A stretch of 6,859 nucleotides of DNA from CAYWBI01 sp964456445. GTDB taxonomy: Bacteria > Calditrichota > Calditrichia > Calditrichales > J004. This document shows positions 1 to 4,823 of this stretch, piece by piece. Location of the stretch: contig CAYWBI010000196.1 of assembly GCA_964456445.1 (NCBI GenBank), forward strand, positions 1-6,859, given 5' to 3'. The translations under genes and the position numbers were made by a program. Position 1 is the first letter of the stretch, and every line of letters begins with the position of its first letter. The notes under the pieces are model-generated. The model had not been told where the DNA came from and made no database searches. It saw only the letters and a list, made by a program, of their open reading frames with translations.

Positions 1-1509
1 AATTACAGCATTTTGTTTCAAGTCATCTTCAATCACGTAGTCATAAACATCCATATTGCTATGGTGCGTCACCGTGTTATAATTCAACGGGTCCTGGATA
101 AACTGAAATGCAGGTATATTGAAAGCATCAAATATCTCGTGGTCCGTGTATGAGGTATTCTCAATAGACAGTGTATTGGCGCCCAGATAATCAAACGGAG
201 CCAGATAGGTTTTGAAAACAGACCGCAGGGCCTCATTACCTTGCAAATAAATACCCCGGATTTTTCCGCTGCCGGCATCAAGATTAAAATAGGCGGAAAT
301 TTTCCGGGAATTTCTTTTTAACTTTCCGTTATTTAAATCTCCCAAATATTTTTTTGAAAAATCATGCGAGCCTAAATATCCCATTTCTTCCCCTGACCAA
401 AGTGCCAATTTTATTGTCCGGCGTGGATGAACCCCGATCTTTTTCAGCAAACGCAGGGCTTCCATCATAACGGCAGAACCCGAGGCGTTATCCGTTGCGC
501 CCGTACCGGCATGCCAGGAATCGAAATGTGCGCCTAAAAGAACAACTTCATCGGATATTGTTTTATCCGTACCGGGAATCTCCGCAAAGATATTGACGTT
601 ATAGTTTGGATTTTCATAGAATTTTGTATCAAGATGAAGTCTGAGCGTCGGTTTAACTTTTTTATCAGCCATCCTGACCATACGGGAAAATTGTTCTTTG
701 GCGATAACAAAAGTCGGAACAACCTTAATATCTTCGACCCCGTAAAAAGTAAATTGTGAAACATGTATAATCCCATGATCGGAACTGCTTGGGAAAATCA
801 GGGCCGCGACGCCTTCCTGAGTAAAAAATTGCAAGAGATTTTTTCGTTTCTCGTTTTTTAACGCTCCTCTTGCTAACCTTTCGGCTATGGACAATTTTGC
901 CGTCCAGGGTTCAAGCGGTTCTATAGCAATGGGGTTTATGGCTTGCTCCGTATGCTTCAGCTCATCGTTTGTCCAGCGAATGGCAAATGGTCTAAACTGC
1001 GGATATGCCTGCGCGCCCATTTGCCAAAGAACGATCTTCCCTTTTAATTTACCCCGATATTTTTCCAATGAATCCAACGGGGGATTATTCCAATCGAATT
1101 TCACTTTTATAAAGAGCGGAACGCCGGTTATGACGCCATCCGTGCTTTTTGTATTAGCCGCGGGCCAGGCAATAACCGGCGTATATCTTGGTTCAAGCAT
1201 TTCAACGGAAAATGATTCGGCAGTCCAGCCGCGTACTTTTATATCTAATGGTTCAAGGGTCACGTTTTGCAAACCCCATTCTTTCATTTCATTTTTTGCC
1301 CATTCAGCGGCCTTGCGGTATGCGGGTGTTCCCAAAAAACGAGGGCCATAAACATCCGAAAGCCAGCTTACAGTTTCCATCACTTTTGAATGCTGGAAAC
1401 CTTCTTCCTTGATTCGGCCAATGATGAGCGGGTTTATTTTTTCCTGCGCAAAAAGCGACGAGACCGCGAAACTAAGATACATTAAAAAGAAAAGTTTGAT
1501 TACTTTCAT
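1..1509 (-). CDS. Exported M28 metallopeptidase with PA domain (carboxypeptidase Q-like), second paralog; C-terminus cut by window edge
   Basis: Translating the minus strand from the ATG at 1509 gives 503 uninterrupted codons to base 1, with no stop or frameshift. The intact paralog at 2811-4391 suggests only about 22 residues are missing. Residues 1-21 are a signal peptide (Lys near the start, hydrophobic core, LFA before Gln), so the enzyme should be periplasmic or extracellular. Residues about 150-300 form a PA-type insert. The M28 di-zinc centre is complete: His in GAHFDSW (~H328), bridging Asp in GATDN (~D340), base and ligand Glu in WSGEE (~E374/E375), Asp in FNLDAGSG (~D411), and His in HHSNMD (~H483). 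M28 enzymes of this type remove terminal residues from short peptides; the exact substrate cannot be read from sequence. The start matches the paralog exactly (MKVxKLFFL). An AAAGG ribosome site lies 9 nt upstream (1519-1523). It is the third gene of the probable operon, 88 bp after the P1 peptidase. Confidence 0.93.
   Translation of the reverse strand, partial: MKVIKLFFLMYLSFAVSSLFAQEKINPLIIGRIKEEGFQHSKVMETVSWLSDVYGPRFLGTPAYRKAAEWAKNEMKEWGLQNVTLEPLDIKVRGWTAESFSVEMLEPRYTPVIAWPAANTKSTDGVITGVPLFIKVKFDWNNPPLDSLEKYRGKLKGKIVLWQMGAQAYPQFRPFAIRWTNDELKHTEQAINPIAIEPLEPWTAKLSIAERLARGALKNEKRKNLLQFFTQEGVAALIFPSSSDHGIIHVSQFTFYGVEDIKVVPTFVIAKEQFSRMVRMADKKVKPTLRLHLDTKFYENPNYNVNIFAEIPGTDKTISDEVVLLGAHFDSWHAGTGATDNASGSAVMMEALRLLKKIGVHPRRTIKLALWSGEEMGYLGSHDFSKKYLGDLNNGKLKRNSRKISAYFNLDAGSGKIRGIYLQGNEALRSVFKTYLAPFDYLGANTLSIENTSYTDHEIFDAFNIPAFQFIQDPLNYNTVTHHSNMDVYDYVIEDDLKQNAVI
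1373..1509 (-). repeat. Near-identical 5' segment of M28 paralog 2 (pairs with 4255-4391)
   Basis: This segment aligns without gaps to 4255-4391 at a constant offset of 2882 bp, with about 11 differences in 137 positions counted by eye. Bases 1373-1418 match 4255-4300 exactly (46 bp). It covers the signal peptide and about the first 46 codons. Confidence 0.9.
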
Positions 1510-1597
1510 ATTCCAAAACCTTTATAAATTGTAATATCCTGCCAATTTTTTACATCCATGAATTGATTGTTTACCCTAAAAATGCGCGTCATGTTTT
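1510..1597 (-). other. 88-bp gap between P1 and second M28 gene
   Basis: Short AT-rich spacer between co-oriented genes. The only element I can support is an AAAGG ribosome-binding site at 1519-1523, 9 nt before the ATG at 1509. No hairpin with a T-tract is visible on the minus strand, which favours read-through from the P1 gene. Confidence 0.5.
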
Positions 1598-2770
1598 TTA
1601 TTCAATCCTTTTATATTTTTTCAGTAAATCAATTATTAAATCATGTGGAAGCGCATAAGCTTTGTTCCTGTTTATCCCCTCCATTGTTTCTGCGGCTACC
1701 ATAGCATTAATAATGGCTTCTTCCACGGATTGTACTGTAGCTTCAAAAAGAGGCATTAACTGGTCATTGGGTAGCGTTGCAACTGTCATTGTTTCTTTGC
1801 GATTAAAAGCATTTTCATTAGCCGTTGAAAATGCTATAAAAATATCCCCGGAACCATTACTGCCACGCCCGCCCACTATTCCAATCCCCAAGGGCACACG
1901 TTGTGCAATTCTTTTTAGCTGATGAGGCAGAAGCGGGGCGTCGGTTGCCACAATAACAATTATCGAACCATCGCCTTCCTGTCTGCTTGATTGTGGAGGT
2001 GCTTTAAATTCATAGTTCAATGTATCTTTTAATTCTATGCCGACCGGAACCCCGGCAATTGTTAGATTTCTTTTTGCCCCAAAATTAGATTGAACCAATA
2101 CGCCAACTGTATAAATTGAATCCTTAATGGATAGGACTCTTGAAGACGTTCCTGTTCCTCCTTTAAAGCCCAGACACATCATGCCCGTTCCGCCGCCAAC
2201 ATTTCCTTCTTCAATTTTACCACCTGAAGCGTTTTTGATCGCTTCTAACACATTTTCTTCTTTGACATGAAAACCATAAATATCATTTAGAAAACCATCA
2301 TAAGTTTCTGCCACAACCGGATACGTGTACCACCAATCATCTCCTTTGTACCAATTTGTTTCAACAAACCATTTCAAAACGGCATCTCTCACAACACCGA
2401 CACTATTTGTATTTGTTATCATAACAGGCGTCTCCAAAAATCCTGATTCGGTAATCCAGGTGGTTCCGGTCATCTCTCCATTTCCATTTAGACTGTACCA
2501 ATTTGCGTAAACCGGGCTAAACTTTTTGGCCTTACCTCTTGGAAATATTGCCGTGACCCCTGTTCTAACCGGACCTTGCCCAACCATATTTTTGCCACTA
2601 CCGGAAATGATCGTGCTGTAACCGACTTCAACGTCTTTTACATCCGTAATTGCATTAAATTGTCCCGTTGTTCCGGTAAACGGAACGCCTAAATCCCTTG
2701 CCCGTGGTTTTTGTCCATATACGGTCGAGCTAATGAGAATGAGTATGAAAATGGTGATTAAATTTTGCAT
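1598..2770 (-). CDS. Exported P1 family (S58) peptidase, DmpA/BapA-type beta-/D-aminopeptidase homolog
   Basis: The 390-residue product starts with a signal peptide (about residues 1-19, hydrophobic, ending VYG before Gln). The mature part opens with RARDLGVPFTGTTG, and then NAITDVKDVEVG and GPVRTGVTA, which are hallmark P1/DmpA blocks. EGNVGGGTGM and FKGGTGTSSR follow at about 188-211. The family autocleaves a precursor into alpha and beta chains. Here GDGS places the scissile bond at G268-S269, giving a beta chain of about 122 residues with Ser269 as N-terminal nucleophile. From memory of DmpA numbering (Ser250, Tyr146, Ser288, Glu290), a constant shift of 19, equal to the signal peptide, lands on S269, Y165, S307 and D309. 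So the last position is Asp rather than Glu. DmpA/BapA release N-terminal D- or beta-amino acids, but many P1 members are uncharacterised, so specificity is open. It lies 40 bp after one M28 gene and 88 bp before the other, same strand. The start is ATG 2770 with a weak AAGAAG at 2775-2780. Confidence 0.93.
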   Translation of the reverse strand: MQNLITIFILILISSTVYGQKPRARDLGVPFTGTTGQFNAITDVKDVEVGYSTIISGSGKNMVGQGPVRTGVTAIFPRGKAKKFSPVYANWYSLNGNGEMTGTTWITESGFLETPVMITNTNSVGVVRDAVLKWFVETNWYKGDDWWYTYPVVAETYDGFLNDIYGFHVKEENVLEAIKNASGGKIEEGNVGGGTGMMCLGFKGGTGTSSRVLSIKDSIYTVGVLVQSNFGAKRNLTIAGVPVGIELKDTLNYEFKAPPQSSRQEGDGSIIVIVATDAPLLPHQLKRIAQRVPLGIGIVGGRGSNGSGDIFIAFSTANENAFNRKETMTVATLPNDQLMPLFEATVQSVEEAIINAMVAAETMEGINRNKAYALPHDLIIDLLKKYKRIE

Positions 2771-2810
2771 TCATCTTCTTTGTTTTATGTGGTGAAACAT
2801 TTCATGTTTT

Positions 2811-4391
2811 TTATCGAACAATCCTTTTCCGTGGCAACATATCATCACGCATGGCGACATGATAAACGAGAGAGGCTATGATCACGGCATTTTTCTTGAG
2901 ATCATCTTCAATGGCATATTCGTAGACATCCAGGTTGGTGTGATGGGTGACCGTATGATAATTTAGCGGATCCTGGATAAACTGAAACGCCGGTACATTC
3001 AAATGATTGAAAATGACATGATCTGTCGATGATTTATTTTGGATCGCGAGCGTGCCGACGCCAAGATAGGCAAATGGTTCTAACAGCGCGGCAAAGACCG
3101 GGCGCACGGCCTCGTTGCCCTGTAAATAAATCCCTCTTATTTGACCGCTGCCGTTGTCCAGATTAAAATACGCAGAAATCTGTTCGGGTTTTGCTTTTGG
3201 TTTAGCGGATGCGACATCTCCGACTCTTTTTTCCACATAATCGCGTGACCCGTAGTATTCCTGTTCTTCACCTGCCCACAAGGCAATTCGAATCGTTCTT
3301 CTGGGCTTCAATCCGACGGTTTTCAAAATCCGCATCACTTCCATCATAACAGCGGAGCCGGCGCCATTGTCTGTGGCGCCGGTACCCGCATTCCACGTGT
3401 CAAAGTGCGCGCCAACCATCACTATTTCATCGCGTAACCGGGAATCAGTTCCCGGGATTTCACCCAAAATATTGACTGCATATTTCTTCTCATTATAAAA
3501 TGTCGTATTTAAATGCAGTTTTAGAACAGGATTAATTCCCTTGTTTTTCATCCGGGCAATTCGTGAAAATTGTTCATTGGAAATCACAAACGTCGGTACG
3601 GCTTTTATCTGGCCGCGCAGAAAAGGCAGGTCATAGCTGTCCACATGGAGGATACCGTTTGTGAAATGGCTGGCGATGACCACCGCGCGCACGCCCTCAT
3701 CGATGAGAAATCGGGTCATTTTCTCCAATTTTATGTCAGTTTTGCGCCACTCCGCCATCCGCTCGGTCAAATTTTTCTTAGGCACGCGCACAAGGTATTC
3801 TTGCGGGATGGGATCAATTTGTTGTCCCGCTTTGACCAACTGCTCATCCGTAAAGCGTTTCGCGGTTGCTTTGAAATTTGGAGTTATCGGTTTTATCCCC
3901 CGGTCCCAAAAAACGATTTTATCTTTGAGTTTGCCATGAAACTCTTGCAGTGAATCCAGATTGGGGGCGCCATGCTCGAACTTCAACTTCATTATAAATG
4001 GATGGCCGCTAACTTCGCCATCCGTACTTGATGTATAAGGTTTGGGAAAAGCAAAAATCGGTGTGTATTTGGGTTCGATCATTTCTATTGAAAATGATTC
4101 CGCCGACCATCCGCGAAAATTTCCAGTCAACGGGTCCAGTTTGACATTTTGTAAGCCGTATTGCTCTAATTGACTTTTGGCCCATTCCGCCGCTTCACGG
4201 TAATCGGGTGAGGCAAAAAGTCGCGGCCCATAAACATCCGAGAGCCAGCTAAGCGTTTCCATCACTTTTGAATGCTGGAAACCTTCTTCCTTGATTCGGC
4301 TTATAATGAGCGGATTTACTTTTTCCTGCGCAAAAAGCGACGAGGCTGCAAAACTCAGATATATTAAAAAGAAAAGTTTGGTTACTTTCAT
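2811..4391 (-). CDS. Exported M28 metallopeptidase with PA domain (carboxypeptidase Q-like), first gene of peptidase operon
   Basis: The complete 526-residue product carries a signal peptide at 1-21 (LFA before Gln), a PA-type insert at about 150-300, and the M28 catalytic domain from about 305. The co-catalytic di-zinc site is intact: H329 (GAHFDTW), D341 (GATDN), E375 base and E376 ligand (AGEEQE), D412 (NLDNGSG), H484 (HHTNLD). The order PA then M28 resembles plasma glutamate carboxypeptidase/carboxypeptidase Q, which cleaves dipeptides and short peptides. Substrate is inferred only at family level. I chose ATG 4391 over the in-frame GTG at 4403. The paralog starts at the equivalent Met, the signal peptide then begins normally, and GGAGAG (4396-4401) sits 4 nt upstream of this ATG. 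It is preceded by a 432-bp gap carrying possible promoter elements and followed 40 bp later by the P1 peptidase. The two M28 copies share about 89% of their first 57 residues but far less later. Confidence 0.95.
   Translation of the reverse strand: MKVTKLFFLIYLSFAASSLFAQEKVNPLIISRIKEEGFQHSKVMETLSWLSDVYGPRLFASPDYREAAEWAKSQLEQYGLQNVKLDPLTGNFRGWSAESFSIEMIEPKYTPIFAFPKPYTSSTDGEVSGHPFIMKLKFEHGAPNLDSLQEFHGKLKDKIVFWDRGIKPITPNFKATAKRFTDEQLVKAGQQIDPIPQEYLVRVPKKNLTERMAEWRKTDIKLEKMTRFLIDEGVRAVVIASHFTNGILHVDSYDLPFLRGQIKAVPTFVISNEQFSRIARMKNKGINPVLKLHLNTTFYNEKKYAVNILGEIPGTDSRLRDEIVMVGAHFDTWNAGTGATDNGAGSAVMMEVMRILKTVGLKPRRTIRIALWAGEEQEYYGSRDYVEKRVGDVASAKPKAKPEQISAYFNLDNGSGQIRGIYLQGNEAVRPVFAALLEPFAYLGVGTLAIQNKSSTDHVIFNHLNVPAFQFIQDPLNYHTVTHHTNLDVYEYAIEDDLKKNAVIIASLVYHVAMRDDMLPRKRIVR
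4255..4391 (-). repeat. Near-identical 5' segment of M28 paralog 1 (pairs with 1373-1509)
   Basis: Partner of 1373-1509 in the same orientation. The similarity stops at the start codon: the ribosome-site regions upstream (GGAGAG here, AAAGG in the other copy) are unrelated. It also falls off quickly after about codon 46. Confidence 0.9.
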
Positions 4392-4395
4392 GCTT

Positions 4396-4401
4396 CTCTC
4401 C
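4396..4401 (-). promoter_or_regulatory. Ribosome-binding site GGAGAG deciding the start of the first M28 gene
   Basis: On the minus strand GGAGAG lies 4 nt before ATG 4391 (6 nt counting from the GGAG core). It lies inside the reading frame of the upstream GTG at 4403, which would therefore lack a ribosome site of its own. This supports the shorter, 526-residue product. Confidence 0.6.
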
Positions 4402-4435
4402 ACTGTTTTGTTAGATAGTTCAATTTTGTATGTTC

Positions 4436-4443
4436 CAAAAGTA
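4436..4443 (-). promoter_or_regulatory. Possible Bacteroidota-type -7 element (TACTTTTG)
   Basis: On the minus strand TACTTTTG fits the Bacteroidota TAnnTTTG consensus exactly. It would place transcription start near 4429, about 38 nt before the first M28 start codon. No good -33 TTTG/TTG is visible at the usual 19-21 nt distance, so the assignment is tentative. Confidence 0.35.
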
Positions 4444-4580
4444 TTGCCTATGAACGAGATTGAACACTTTGTAAATTCTGTGTTAAATATTCTCGCTCAA
4501 AGCCCGGGTTCGGGTATTTTCTTTCGGTTTTGATAAGACAGGTTCTCCCAAAACGAACCAGCCCGGCAAACAGGAAATTG

Positions 4581-4590
4581 ATGGCGCCAT
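4581..4590. repeat. 10-bp perfect palindrome ATGGCGCCAT
   Basis: The ten bases read identically on both strands and lie in the regulatory gap about 190 bp before the first peptidase start. Such a site could bind a dimeric protein, but a 10-bp palindrome can also arise by chance. No second copy was seen in the gap. Confidence 0.3.
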
Positions 4591-4628
4591 ATATTCCTTG
4601 TTCTTATCCGTTGGCATGTAACAGTTGT

Positions 4629-4634
4629 ATTATA
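4629..4634 (-). promoter_or_regulatory. TATAAT-like -10 box upstream of the peptidase operon
   Basis: The minus strand reads TATAAT, with no recognisable -35 hexamer 16-18 bp upstream. The absence of a -35 fits an activator-dependent promoter, and the CGGACA repeats begin about 33 bp upstream. TATAAT is not the usual Bacteroidota consensus, so this competes with the 4436-4443 candidate. Confidence 0.25.
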
Positions 4635-4666
4635 GTTCCGGCCGTGAAGGGTGGCATAGCAGAATT

Positions 4667-4693
4667 CGGACAAATCCTATAAAAAAACGGACA
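4667..4693 (-). repeat. CGGACA direct repeat pair, 21-bp period
   Basis: CGGACA occurs at 4667-4672 and 4688-4693 on the plus strand, start-to-start exactly 21 bp, about two helical turns, so both face the same side of DNA. The bases after each copy are also similar (AAT and TTT). AraC-family regulators commonly bind direct repeats spaced by about two turns, and the regulator encoded just upstream ends in such a domain. Assignment as its operator is inference. Confidence 0.35.
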
Positions 4694-4823
4694 TTTCTTT
4701 GGGTGAATTACTTTGTCTGACGCGGTAACCTTGGATTTTATGCAATGTTGTAATGACTAAGTGAACAATGAACCAGGGCCGGGAAATAATGGAGGGGGGC
4801 CTTTTTGCAGCAAGGGGTGTAAG

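Larger units (their letters stand above)
4392..4823 (-). other. 432-bp non-coding regulatory gap between the regulator and the peptidase operon
   Basis: No convincing gene lies here. The longest minus-strand frame I find from an ATG (4617-4483) is 44 codons with no ribosome site and no recognisable motif. The gap contains CGGACA direct repeats (4667-4693), a TATAAT-like box (4629-4634), a 10-bp palindrome (4581-4590) and a TAnnTTTG element (4436-4443). These suggest that the peptidase operon has its own control region rather than depending only on read-through from the regulator. A T7 run on the minus strand at 4687-4681 has only a short imperfect stem before it, so I do not call a terminator. 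Confidence 0.6.

Noticed and set aside
84..776. Short minus-strand frames at 84-281 and 534-776 that could suggest a fragmented gene at the left end
   Set aside because: They lie in a different frame from the M28 gene, whose own frame is open for all 503 codons from 1509 to the edge. The gene is intact and only cut by the window.
887..1351. 154-codon plus-strand open frame
   Set aside because: Antisense to the second M28 gene, with no recognisable motif; its composition follows from the M28 codons.
2784..2802. TGAAA/TTTCA inverted repeat in the 40-bp gap between M28 and P1 genes
   Set aside because: Five-bp arms with a 2-nt centre, no T-tract in the gene direction; likely a chance repeat in AT-rich DNA.
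4392..4403. GTG at 4403 as start of the first M28 gene (530 residues)
   Set aside because: It would put four extra residues (Met-Glu-Arg-Ser) before the signal peptide and use up the GGAGAG ribosome site. The paralog starts at the Met equivalent to 4391.
4483..4617. 44-codon minus-strand frame in the regulatory gap
   Set aside because: No ribosome-binding site, no membrane segment, no known motif; that length is expected by chance.
4681..4719. T7 run on the minus strand after the regulator gene as an intrinsic terminator
   Set aside because: The preceding CAGACA/TGTCCG stem has a mismatch and a 20-nt loop, too weak to call.
4775..4803. Hairpin AGGGCC...GGCCTT followed by T5 on the plus strand, terminator-like
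   Set aside because: Only a 6-bp stem with one G-T pair and a 17-nt loop, and no plus-strand gene upstream to terminate. On the minus strand, where genes run, no T-tract follows.
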